This document shows positions 22,829-34,000 of a DNA stretch of 64,000 nucleotides, piece after piece (the stretch's first letter is position 1; every line of letters begins with the position of its first letter). The translations under genes and the position numbers were made by a program. Source of the DNA: Eumeta japonica. Lineage: Eukaryota; Arthropoda; Insecta; Lepidoptera; Psychidae. Below the pieces are notes generated by a model that did no database searches, was not told the origin of the DNA, and saw only the letters and a list, made by a program, of their open reading frames with translations. The DNA lies in assembly GCA_005406025.1 (NCBI GenBank), contig BGZK01000894.1, positions 186,001 to 250,000 on the forward strand, read 5' to 3'.

Positions 22829-24321
22829 TCTAGTATTATTTGGGATTGGTTTTGGTTTTTTTTCTGAAAGATCGTATTACATTAAACACAAGCGACAATA
22901 AAAAAAAATGAGATTGGGTAGTGTAATTGTGTAGTTTCACAGTTATTTCTTTTTGATAGATATGTATTGAAAAAATCATTAAGTCTTTATTTAAACAAAA
23001 TACAGTCTGTATATTCAGTTCTTGACATAAAATATTAAAAATATACTTTATTTCTTTGTAAAAAAAATAGCAGTTCACCATTGGTATCAGATTGATTTGT
23101 TTATGTTAAACTAAAATTAATTTTATGGAATGCACCTAAATAACAAATTAACTTTTTTTTGAGGTAAATTATCAGCACTGATGTTAAAAAAGGAAATTTG
23201 TATATTTGTTCTGCTATGAAGTTGTAAATGGTAATGAAACAAAAAAAGAACATGTCAATGCAAAAATATATTATTCTGCCATAATATAATACAGGAAATA
23301 TTTTTTTATTAGTCTCATAAAAGCAGAACACATTAAGATAAAGAATTGAACACACGCGTACATCAACATTTTGTGGTGAAAAAATTACTGACAAAAACGG
23401 AATGGAATACAGTTTTGAATATGAAGTTTTTCTCCTATCAGGGCACTTATGGCATGCGGACTGAGAGCGATTCCAATCTATTTCATATTAGCATGTGTAT
23501 GAACAGTTTTTCAGGCGATCCTAAATCATAATCATCACGATGTATTGTAATAGGATTACCAATTGACGGCTTTACACTTGCAATGTTGAAAATAAGTGTG
23601 GCCATTTTCTGATACAGTATACAAATATTCTTTAATTTCTCTTTCTCTCTTTGTTTCTGCCTTTTGTTCCACTACCCTGCATGGAGGTTCTCTTCCTTGT
23701 CTATTTGTATTAATGGAAGGAAGACAATTAAATTTTTAAATAATTAAATTATCGCAATTAAAAAAAAAATACGGACAGGATTCACAGAATATAATGGCAT
23801 TCATGATTGATTTGGTTCTAAATATAGTTATCATAAATACATTATTAAGTTTTTGAGTGAATACGTTGACCACAACAGCGTCAGCTGTTCAAATAAATAT
23901 TACTATTACATTACGTAATGAATATGCAAAATCCTTATTTTAAGATAAGTTCCCCTTAATGCTGTAAATCTTTTTATAAATAATTTCATATTCATCCTTG
24001 TTAAGGCCACTTTTATAAATCGCATATCGACTTGACATTAACGAAGGAAATTGTAGATTTTAGCAACTAATGATAGTGATTTGAGTTTATGCTTTTTGTG
24101 ATAGATTCACGTATCATATAATAAACAATCTTATGGTCTATCCACAAACTTCAATTGAATAATGTTTAAGGCTATTTACATAAATTACAAAATTGTCAAA
24201 AACATTGTCACTGATTTGTTATAGACTAAATGGGAATTAAAAATAAAATTGCCACAGTTCAAAGTAAATTCAGCTAATACATATGTGTATTTAAAGCTTT
24301 TACAGAAATTAATTTAAAAAA
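22829..24321. other. Intergenic, Atf-2 3' flank
   Basis: AT-rich sequence between the MITE at 22634 and the Atf-2 stop codon. The part next to 24322 must include the Atf-2 3' UTR. No further gene, RNA or repeat recognised. Confidence 0.4.
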
Positions 24322-26163
24322 TTAGTCAACAATTTTTATAATAGCTATATTTTCAGTCGTTTCTATTTCCGGCAACACCATACCAGCTCGGGAGACTTTT
24401 TTTTGATTATTCGAACTTGATATATTTGATGTGCATTTTTGATATACATTTGACATTCGGAGATCATCCCAATTAGGGCAAGTTTTAATATGGTTCAGTA
24501 ACATCTCCTTTAATTTTGTATTTTCTCTAATAAGGCTGTTGTTCAGGTCACTTAGTCTTTTGTTCTCTCTCTGCACCAGCTCCCATCTCACTTTTAACCT
24601 TTCCCTATATCTCTTAGATGCAGCATTTCTTCTTTCTTCCATTGTTACATTTTTAGCATTTGAATCTATGATATTATCTTGGAGTATAGAATTGTCGGTA
24701 TCTCCATTTATATTGTTCTTGATGCTCTCATCTGATCTCACTCTAACTCTAGTCCTGGTTTTAGCAGGTAAATGGATGGCCGGTATAGGCACTTTGGGCT
24801 GTTGAGACACTATAATAGGTGCATTAACTTGCTTAACAAGTGTGACAGGCAACAGTGTAGCTGTCGGCACTGTTGTCACGACATTTTGTAAAATCGGCAA
24901 GTTCTCTGTTGTGTTTCTATTGACTTTGTTCATTAGATTCTTCTTTATTGTTTGTTTTGTGTCATTCTCTGATGAGTTCTTGTTGTCTGAGTGTTCAACG
25001 GCTTTCAAACGCACACTTTTACCACCTGGTAATTTAATTATTGCTTCAAAATCATTGTAATTGGTTATATAATCATCGTTAATTGGTCTGTTTTCATTGA
25101 TCTTTCTTTTTGGTTGCCTTTTGTTCGATTTCAGATCATCCGGTTTTGAAATGTCATTAGTATTCTCATTATTTGTACAATTCAAGTTCTTTTGCTCTGC
25201 TATGGGCGTTGATTTTTTTTGTATTACATTTTGGAAATTTTTCTTCAACATACCTATCAACTCCACGTCTTTTTCTGTTGTATTGTTTTTACAATTGATA
25301 TCTGATGTAAAACTATCAACGACATAATCTATAGATTTTTGGCTCATGATGGGTCCTTTAGGTATAGTATTGGGTGCTGTTAATTTCGTTGAATCTGCTA
25401 ACAGAACATCTTCCGTTATAACAGAGGTCGCTTTCGATGGCTCACTACATGATATCAATACAGGTATGTTTTTCCTACAATCTGTACCCTGTTTATTTTG
25501 ATTTTGAATTATCTCTATATTGCTATGTATTTTTATAACGTTATTTTTGTAGGAAACAGAGGTTTCATTGGCCTCCTTGTGTTGGACATTCTGTGCCAAT
25601 TCTTCGTGTCGGACTATGGCAACATCGTCAGTGGTTATAATTTTTTCACCTATCACTCTACTTGTATGCGTAGTCGTTACCTCGTTAGTTAGTTTGGAGA
25701 TTGTAGTTGTTTCATATTCCCTTATGACTCCGGATTCATCGCTTGAAGATCTACTTATAATGATATTCCTTTGATTGTTATTTGAACTGTACAAAGTCGT
25801 ATCGGTCCCATCACTGAGGTTTGGGAAGACCATTTGTGGGGTGTGGAGGACATCATCTGATACCGTAGTTGGAATCCCATTGTCCAATGACAAAATACCC
25901 GCCTTTGTTTCCATGGCTCTTTTAAACCCTTCATCAAACGGATTGACATTCTGAAGATCTTGAAACAAACCCACTTCCTCGCAGTTTCTGATGAAGCGAG
26001 TTGGCGTCGGCGTCTGATCAGCTACAAAAGCTGCTTTTTGTTCTAAACCAAGCTGAAGCATCATATCATGTTTCTTGGTGTGAACATGTAAATGGTCTTC
26101 ATTGGTAAATGTCATACCACAATCCTCGACACAACATGCAAACGGTTTCACAGGCTCCACCAT
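24322..26163 (-). CDS. Atf-2: Atf-2 (ATF2/ATF7/CREB5-type bZIP transcription factor), intronless coding region
   Basis: One 1842-nt reading frame, 613 residues plus stop, starting MVEPVKPFACCVEDC. Residues about 9-33 form a C2H2 finger (CCVEDC, then H-x-H and KKH) as in ATF2. The TPTPTRF motif at about 51-58 matches the SAPK phosphorylation site region, followed by NCEEVGLFQDL and NPFDEGFKRAME, conserved in ATF2-class proteins. A long Asn/Thr/Ser-rich linker follows. The bZIP lies at about 508-565: basic RRNAASKRYRERLK, heptad positions V-L-L-L, and an HIKTCPNW end resembling the HKDCP end of ATF2. Family role: nuclear dimeric factor binding CRE-type sites, activated by p38/JNK. Odd points: Arg occupies the invariant Asn position of the basic region, and there are no introns although neighbouring genes are split. 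The opposite strand carries several long ORFs that are shadows. Confidence 0.93.
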   Translation of the reverse strand: MVEPVKPFACCVEDCGMTFTNEDHLHVHTKKHDMMLQLGLEQKAAFVADQTPTPTRFIRNCEEVGLFQDLQNVNPFDEGFKRAMETKAGILSLDNGIPTTVSDDVLHTPQMVFPNLSDGTDTTLYSSNNNQRNIIISRSSSDESGVIREYETTTISKLTNEVTTTHTSRVIGEKIITTDDVAIVRHEELAQNVQHKEANETSVSYKNNVIKIHSNIEIIQNQNKQGTDCRKNIPVLISCSEPSKATSVITEDVLLADSTKLTAPNTIPKGPIMSQKSIDYVVDSFTSDINCKNNTTEKDVELIGMLKKNFQNVIQKKSTPIAEQKNLNCTNNENTNDISKPDDLKSNKRQPKRKINENRPINDDYITNYNDFEAIIKLPGGKSVRLKAVEHSDNKNSSENDTKQTIKKNLMNKVNRNTTENLPILQNVVTTVPTATLLPVTLVKQVNAPIIVSQQPKVPIPAIHLPAKTRTRVRVRSDESIKNNINGDTDNSILQDNIIDSNAKNVTMEERRNAASKRYRERLKVRWELVQRENKRLSDLNNSLIRENTKLKEMLLNHIKTCPNWDDLRMSNVYQKCTSNISSSNNQKKVSRAGMVLPEIETTENIAIIKIVD

Positions 26164-26360
26164 TTTCGTTTTCGTTTCTTCAAGGCATTTACGATCGAAA
26201 AATTATTCAATTATTAGTTATATGATCAGTATGATACCTCTACTCGGGCCAATAAATGGTTTCATTATCATTTTATCTGGAAAATACACGATTCTACATC
26301 TCGCATTTCGTGCAAAACAAGTCGAACTTATCATTTATGGAAAAAAATTGTCCCGCAAAG

Positions 26361-26399
26361 TTTCCCCGAATATGTTATTTAATAACATATTCGGAGAAA
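26361..26399. repeat. Near-perfect 19-bp inverted repeat upstream of Atf-2
   Basis: TTTCCCCGAATATGTTATT, one base, then the complement with one mismatch. About 200 bp upstream of the Atf-2 start codon, so it would fall in the 5' UTR or promoter. Confidence 0.93.
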
Positions 26400-28186
26400 C
26401 TTGTGCTGTTTCCTTATTAGCAAAACACTAACAAAATTTATTATTTTACTATCATTTATATATAAACTGCAATATAATTTAAGAAATACATTCACTTTTT
26501 ATGTTTCAACAAGGTATAAACTCGCATTAATTATCATTTAATCAGATATCCAACTGTCACTATTTTGTCACTGTCATAATACGTTACAATGACAGTCAAG
26601 TTTCTGTATGTACCACAATCAAAATATATAATGTATGTATTGGGAATTTAAAATGAATTCAAACGATTATTTCACTATAAAAACATTTTTGTTACTTAAC
26701 ACACAATTCATTTTTGCAGAATTTCATAACAGTCGTTAGGACTGACATTGATTTTGCGATTGTATACTTCTAGATTTTTTTTAAAGCGTAATTACTTATA
26801 AGCGTAAACTCACTTCGGAACGATTTTATGTCTAATTTGAGTTGTTCAGAAACGAATTTTTTGCTTAATGTATTATACAAATGTCAAAAAGATCGGTAAT
26901 GAATTTTATATTTTTAATAGTAAATTTTATATTCAATATATGTATGTGTATTGAAAATGAAAAGAACACCGATTTAATTTTAGAACTACTAACGTATTAA
27001 TTAGTTATAACAGTAAAAAATTAAACTTCCAGCATAATATGTACAGGTTTCAGAACGTACATCTACTGCTAGGAATATGCATTCACATAGGTCGGAAAAA
27101 TCAAAGTAAGTCGTCCATATTTGTTTTTACGGTGATCTTCGTCGCGGGATTTTGAAAATTTTAGGACCCGAAGTCAGTGAAATTTTGCATTGTGGCGAAG
27201 ATAACACCATACCCTAGCATGAGTTATTCCGGAAGGAATAAATTCGAGGTGAGCCAACATTTTAAACAAATAAATCTTATAATGTTTGTGTTTTGCAAAC
27301 AGCTGACCTAAGTAGTTCCCTACTGGGTCCTTTGTTCTTGTTCGCATGTATTTTATTTTGTACGAATCCATTTTAATAATATTAATATAGTTTGTAATAT
27401 AACAGGCGACAGACTAGCCCTAGGCAAATACAAAAGAATGTTGCCGACATGTCTATTTTTGTTCGGTTTTTCTACGTCATATATGCGATTTGAATTTATT
27501 GTTTTATCAAGTATTTTGTTTGCAAGTCGGTTTAACTGATAAACGCCCGCGGCGCCCCCGCTACCTAGGTTTGATGACCTGACCAGTAGGGCAATCAACT
27601 TGCTGCGCCGTGTATATACCGTTATTACTTAGCGAATTTTAGGCCACTAGTAAAATGTTATAGTTAGTCGTGTTTTGCTTTATATTAAACTTTCATACAA
27701 TGTATGTTCATGTATATTATAAATCCCTTAAAAATTTATAACATTCATAATTATATGAGTGATGAAATAATTGTAATTAAATTGGTATTTCATTATATTG
27801 CATAAATGATATTTATTTTTTAAATATAATAAGTTTAGTATTTATTCAGTTTTGTAAAACATTTATAAACAAGCAATTTAAAACATTTCTTGAAATGTAA
27901 TCTCTTATAAACCTATTTCAAATGTGAAACTGTTATTGCACACTCATTCTTTATTATTATATAAATTATAAATAATATATTGTATATTTTTTTATATAAT
28001 AATTCGGAATGTATGAGAATACCTACCTAAATTAATAAGATGCTTAAATGAGTGTTTTTAATACTGATTAAAAAATTATGAATTAAATTCACAAATATAT
28101 ATTTTTTAATGCTATATTTATTTACCTCACTTTTGTATTAAAATTATTATTTTATTATTTTTTTTGCAATCAATCAAGGTTTTTAT
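26400..28186. other. Intergenic between Atf-2 and the hAT-type element
   Basis: AT-rich, with no convincing exon. It probably holds Atf-2 5' regulatory sequence on the left. A minus-strand frame at 27353-27598 is GC-richer at 27540-27600 but has no homology. Confidence 0.4.
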
Positions 28187-28691
28187 TAGGGATGCATCCG
28201 ATACCGATATATCGGCGATATATCCGATTTACCGATATATCGGTATCGGGGATATTTTGATAGCCGATACCGATCCAACAACATTTGAAATTCCGCGCGC
28301 TTTAAATTACTAAATGTAAACGCGCGCGCTTGCTTCACTGCAAACGAGGCACGAAACGAACGGTCAATGCTCGAGAATTCCTCGAAGAATACTTTGCTTT
28401 TAAACAAAAATCTTATAAATGTTAATTTTAATTATTAATATGTTAAGTATGTAATAAATCCACCATATTTTTTAAAATGTTTAATCTTTTAATGTCAATG
28501 CTACTACTTATTTAATAAAAGAAATAACCCAAAGCGTATTTTATTTGTAGCTAGAAGTTTTATATTTTATTACCTTATCATTTATTTGAATTTTCTAGGC
28601 GTATCGATATCGGTATCGGTATCGGCGATATTTTAGTAAAAGTATCGGTATCGGTATCGTATCGGCCAAAAGGCGTATCGATGCATCCCTA
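28187..28691. mobile_element. hAT-type non-autonomous element with TATCGG-rich ends
   Basis: Begins TAGGGATGCATCCGATACCG and ends GATGCATCCCTA, giving a terminal inverted repeat of about 12 bp, and is flanked by a perfect 8-bp duplication GTTTTTAT (28179-28186 and 28692-28699). The subterminal regions are packed with TATCGGTATCGG and GATATATCGG motifs in both orientations. The 8-bp duplication fits hAT. No transposase is visible in its 505 bp. Confidence 0.9.
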
Positions 28692-29117
28692 GTTTTTATA
28701 TCAGTTTTATTTTTGTTTTTATATATTGTTTTGCATAAAAACTGTCAAAATTGTATTTATTTTACTTATCATATTTATTGAGTTTGATAAATAAATAAAA
28801 TCATTTCATCCACTTATATATTAATATTTATTTCAAGTACACATAATAACTTATTTCAAATCATACACTAACATGTTAATTTTTCAAAAAGTAGATGCAT
28901 TTTCAAAGAATTTACTAGTTTTTGTCAGCTGTTTAAATTCTGGAAAAATTGATTTACTTTTACATTTTTTGAAGTATTGTTTGTATTTAATAAAAATAAG
29001 AACAATTTTTTTTATTCAAATTATCATAAATTTCAGATTTTAAATTAAAATTTAAAAATAAGTTTTTAAATTTGAAGTTTATAATTTTAAAACATTTAAT
29101 TCATAATTTTAAAACTG

Positions 29118-30545
29118 GACCCAACCCTTTTCAGGGTTCCAAGCCAAAATGGCAAAAACAGAACCTTTATAATTTTATCATGTTCATCCGTCCATCCATA
29201 TGTCACTGGCATTTTACTCAAAAACTACACGATATATATTGATGAAATTCGGAGTATAGAAGTGGCTACTTAGTTTGGTAGTAAAATAACAAAAATAAAT
29301 ATGTCTAGGAGAGCATTCCGTACATGTAAATTTAAAGCTTCTAAGTAATTTTTTTTGATTAATTAAATATTTTCGAAAATAATCTCTGAGAAAGTAGCAG
29401 AAATTATCCCCTCACCCTCCATTTTTTTAAACAGTATGTTAAAAAAATACAAACATAACGCTTAATAAATACTTTCATCAAAAATTTATTTTGTAGATCA
29501 TTGGATATACTATTTTTGAGTTATTTCAAAAAAACTGCGCTTCTCAGTAAAAGGTAAATGCCATGAAAATATGGCATTTATAATCATTTATGGCATAAAT
29601 ATGGCAAAAACAACTGTAGTTCTCGGCAAAAGTTGAAGATACGCTCTTTTGCTGGTGCACTTTAGTTTACACCAGTTTCAGAGTAATAATCGACATACCT
29701 ACTTGTTTCTCTCGTTATAGGCGACTAAAGTGTTTACACCTTTTCTTCATTTCAAATTGCTAACAGTTTGAAACTTGAAAACAACACTACAAGTTGTGGC
29801 AAGTCGGATCACGTCGGACAATACTAGCTATAGGGTTCTGAAGCCATTACTACAAAGAAATGGACTATAGATGAAAAAAGTTATGTAGTTATACTTTTTT
29901 TCCATATTCCTTTACAGAATAGTTATCAGCACTTTAGTCGCCTATAACAGTAAAGTAAGTAGGTTTGTCGACTATTATTCAGAAACCAGTGTAAACTAAA
30001 GTGCACCAGCAAAAGAGCTATCTTCAACTTTTGCCGAGAACTACAATTGTTTTGTAATAACTCAATAATATATACTCAACAGTATATCTGATGATGTTCA
30101 AAGTAATTTTCATTGAAAATATATATTAAGTGTTGCCTTTGTTATTTTTTCTAAATTTCATGGGCATACGATTCAGAAAATAAATGGAGGGGACAGACAC
30201 AATTTCTGTAGGTTTCAGACCTTTTATTTCTGAAATTGCTCATGCAATCAGAAAAATTGCTTAGAAGCTTTAAAAGTGTTTTTAAAAGAACTGTCAAAAT
30301 TTTGCTACTCATTGACAAAAAAATCTTTTCAGCTTCTGTTTATGTGTGGAGTACCCCAAGAAATAATATTTTTATTTTTTTTATTTAACCAGCAATGTAA
30401 GTAATGGCATATACAAGACACCTACACTATACATTTCATCAATATACATCTTGTACTTTTTTAATAAAATGCCTGTGGCATGTGGATGGACAGACGGACA
30501 TGACGAAAACTATGAGTTTTATTCAGTCATCTGAACTCAGTAACC
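29118..30545. repeat. Nested fold-back (outer and inner inverted repeats)
   Basis: Outer arms of about 110 bp: 29160-29260 (…GTCCATCCATATGTCACTGG…) against 30440-30545 (…CCTGTGGCATGTGGATGGAC…). Inner arms of about 115 bp: 29607-29727 (TTCTCGGCAAAAGTTGAAGA…TTTAGTTTACACCAG) against 29930-30050 (the complementary order). The inner arms are the better match. The left end (GGGTTCCAAGCCAAAATGGC) resembles a widespread lepidopteran repeat. No coding capacity. Confidence 0.8.
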
Positions 30546-30996
30546 TTATGAAAATAAATCTAAAAATCTTTGAATTACATTATTTTTCATAATTTTTTTT
30601 TTGGAAAAATGAAGGTCCACACAATCTGAAAATAACTTATTTTTATATAAAATTGATTACAATTCTTGTAAGAGCTTAAGGGAATACGTTTATTTATTTT
30701 TTTCTTTAAATTAAGCACTTACACATCTTTGTATTATGATTTTAAATTTTTATAGAATAAATAGACATGCTCATAAATGCCCTATCTGAATCTTGGTATA
30801 TCATTAAATTTTAATTTTGCTTCATGACAGTACATCTTATATCGAATACAAAAGTGATTTTTTTTCCTTTCTTCATTAAATCTGATTCTTTGAGAGTCGG
30901 AATGGCTTTTCAATCCTTTTGGTACTAATATTAGGTCAAATAATTTTAAGTAATTATGTATATGTAATAACTATGTGTTAACAGATAGCCCGTTTT
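30546..30996 (+). promoter_or_regulatory. Region just upstream of the first recognised Fbxl20 exon
   Basis: The exon opens at 30985 with an acceptor (TTAACAG), so at least one further 5' exon lies upstream. I could not identify it. The 3' end of the fold-back repeat lies about 450 bp before the exon. Confidence 0.4.
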
Positions 30997-31098
30997 ATGG
31001 GCGAAGATGATAATCACATAAATAAGAAACTGCCCAAAGAACTTCTGCTGAGGATACTCTCCTATCTGGATGTAGTTTCGCTTTGCAGATGTGCACAA
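30997..31098 (+). CDS. Fbxl20: Fbxl20 exon with F-box N-terminal half
   Basis: Residues 1-34. The exon begins at 30985 after TTAACAG; four codons (IARF) precede the ATG in frame. NKKLPKELLLR matches vertebrate FBXL20 closely. Donor GTAAGT, phase 0. Vertebrate FBXL20 has a longer N-terminus, so the ATG at 30997 is the likely but not certain start. Confidence 0.9.
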
Positions 31099-34000
31099 GT
31101 AAGTCTTGCTCTAAATAGAAATAGTTGGTTCTTTTTTGTATAAAATATTTGAGGCTGAATAAATGCTTAATTTGTCAAGATTTTTTTTATGTAATTATAA
31201 TATAATGAGAAAAATTTTTTTTTTTTACTTTCGACTTGCTACTTCATCTGTTTATAATTCTGTCATTTGTTAAGTATGGTTCAAAAAGTGTTCTGTAAAT
31301 TTCAAATGTGACTCATTGAGTGGGTAATATTGAAAACCACTGAAATGAATTTTTCTAAAACGCTTCATTAAGACCAGCTTGCTTCGGACATGAATTAAAT
31401 CACAGGTGTTATCGGCACATCAATTTAAGTTGCAACGAAATTATTTATCTTCTCAGGTGTCAAAACTATGGAATATCCTGGCCTTGGACGGCTCAAATTG
31501 GCAGAGGATAGATCTGTTCGACTTTCAGAGAGATGTGGAGGTATGGATTAAGTAGAGGAGTTAGGAATTTATATGTTGAATGTGTTTGCAAATTAAGTTT
31601 TTATTTGCACAGTAAAATCTCTGACTCGAATTTCAAGGGAAATGCTAGAAATTTTGAGTTTCTGAGTTTTCAACTTAACAAAAATACAATAAGTTCACAC
31701 ATAAATAGACATAAGGCAAACGGATGTGTTATTTGAACAGTTTGTTTACAATTTACTGTGTACAAAATACAGTAAAACAAAACATTTTTGCACAACTGAG
31801 AGTGCTTTGTTATTGGATTTTTTTTTTCACCTCTTGTCAGCAGCTATATTTAGTACTGTATCTCATTAGTACACGAAAGTGGGAAATTTTCCTATTATTG
31901 TGCAGGTAATGAAGATTACTTTTTTAAGCTTTACAAAATTGTTTTATGGACTAGAAAAGAAAAAAATATCAAAATAGCATAGAAATCTTTCCCATCAATC
32001 ATTTGCGAAATAACCTGAAAACAGCATTACTTTTGAAAAATGTTAATTAATTTAGCCTTTTTTTATTAGTTAATATTACTGTAAGTAGTTTCCTATTGAA
32101 AATGGCTGTCTAATTCGTGGCATTAAATTACAATTGATAAATATGTAACTTGAGAGATGAGAGTCTACTCCACAAGTGGAGTATTGTAGTTTTGGTGATT
32201 ACCTTTAATAGTAAGTAAATCTACCTCTTCCTTAATCATCTGTTTCAAGAGATACGGTTGTAATAGTTGCAATAATATACTCTAGATGGCACTATTTAAT
32301 TTTTTTCGTTCTCATAAAAATAAGTATAATGAAGCAGGCACTTTTAATTTTCTAAATTTTAGATTTTATTGCTACAAATTGGGAATTCAAGTAAGACGTC
32401 ATTATATTTCGAATTATGGTGTACGGTTTTTAATTCGAGTTATAGAGTATAAATATGTACTTCTGATACTTCATTGGGAAATAACATTTTATTCAAGTTA
32501 CAAGGTCTTAATAATTTGAAATACTGCATATTTAGGTGTTCAGCGGAAGAGAATGGATTTTTTTTCAACTTACTAAGGATTTCCACATAACAAGGCACAA
32601 CTGTAGTGATTTCACTGTATTAGTTTCAATAAACATTACTCTCAGAGGCACAATATTAATTTTATTAACTTGAAAATAATTTTGATGCTAATTGCAAAAC
32701 AAATATGGCCAAATTTATTATAAAACTAAAACAATTGTATAAACACATGGAGATACTACAGTACAAGCATTTCAAGAATGTTTGCGCATATGGCCTACAT
32801 ATAATTTTGAGTATGGGTATGTAATCAGTTTATTCTCAGTAGAAAGTTTACCTAATAAAGTTGCTATAGCAATCCGAAATTCAATTAAAATAATACTTGT
32901 CCAATGAAAAGATTTTGAAGTTGTAATAATTAATATATTTGCATTTGGATTTTTGCAACGAGTCAGACTAAACGGTTCCTATGTGCTTGTAGAAAATACA
33001 TGCATATGGACTTGCATATGTTTGAGATTGAATAGTTTGTTTACTTTATTAGAAATGTTATTTTATTGATAGACCAGGTTAGATAATAGACTATTAGATC
33101 CCTTATAAACATATCAAGAACAGTTTATAAACAGAGATACGGCCTAAGATTTAGATGACAAGGCTGGAAGATTACAGTGCTGTCTGGAACGATCTGATTA
33201 GAAAGAGATAAACATACTTTGTAATTTACAAGCCCAATGACAGGCGACACCCCGAGACATCTCTCGCATTCCCATGATGTTATAGCATAGTTTATATTAG
33301 ATATTCAAAAGTTGATTACTAAATTATAATGTGTCCAGGTAAATTGAACTCAATGATTGCCTTAAAATTTAGACACAACATTGCCTTTGAATATACATAT
33401 ATTTTTATTATTCTACTAGCATTTGTCCCCAACTTAGTTTGCATACTTGTACTATTGAACCGAACTTGTACATCAACTATAAAAATTCTTTCACTCATAG
33501 AAAGCCACTTATACATATTTTATGTTGATACTAATATTTGCTCTGTCTTTGTACAAATAGGAACCAAAAATTACTAATAGAATAACAAAATTGAAAGCGA
33601 GACAAGGAACAAAAATGATAACTAGGATTGGAACTGAAATTGGGAAAATCTTTGGAGTTGAAATTTTGTATGAGACCTGGATTAGAATCAAGAGCATGTT
33701 CGGGATCTAAATCAGGAAGAGTACCGGGGTCAGAGTTAAAAGGGGGAATGTGGTAGGGTTTGACAGTAAGATGCATCAATATAATAGATAAATGAATACA
33801 TTCTATATTCATGTAGACGAAGCTGCAGACGAAAATCTAGTATTTTTTATAAAATTGACATTTTCAAGCAGTTATTTAATGTTGAAGTTGTCGCAAGGAC
33901 CGTGTTGAGGTTATCGAAATGTTAATAGGAATGTACTGATATACAAGTGACTATGGAGTAATTGTAGTAAATTATTTTGTTTACAAGGTTGTTGGATTCT

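Noticed and set aside
24539..25774. Several long plus-strand open frames opposite Atf-2
   Set aside because: They are antisense shadows of the Atf-2 coding frame; hydrophobic, low-complexity products without homology.
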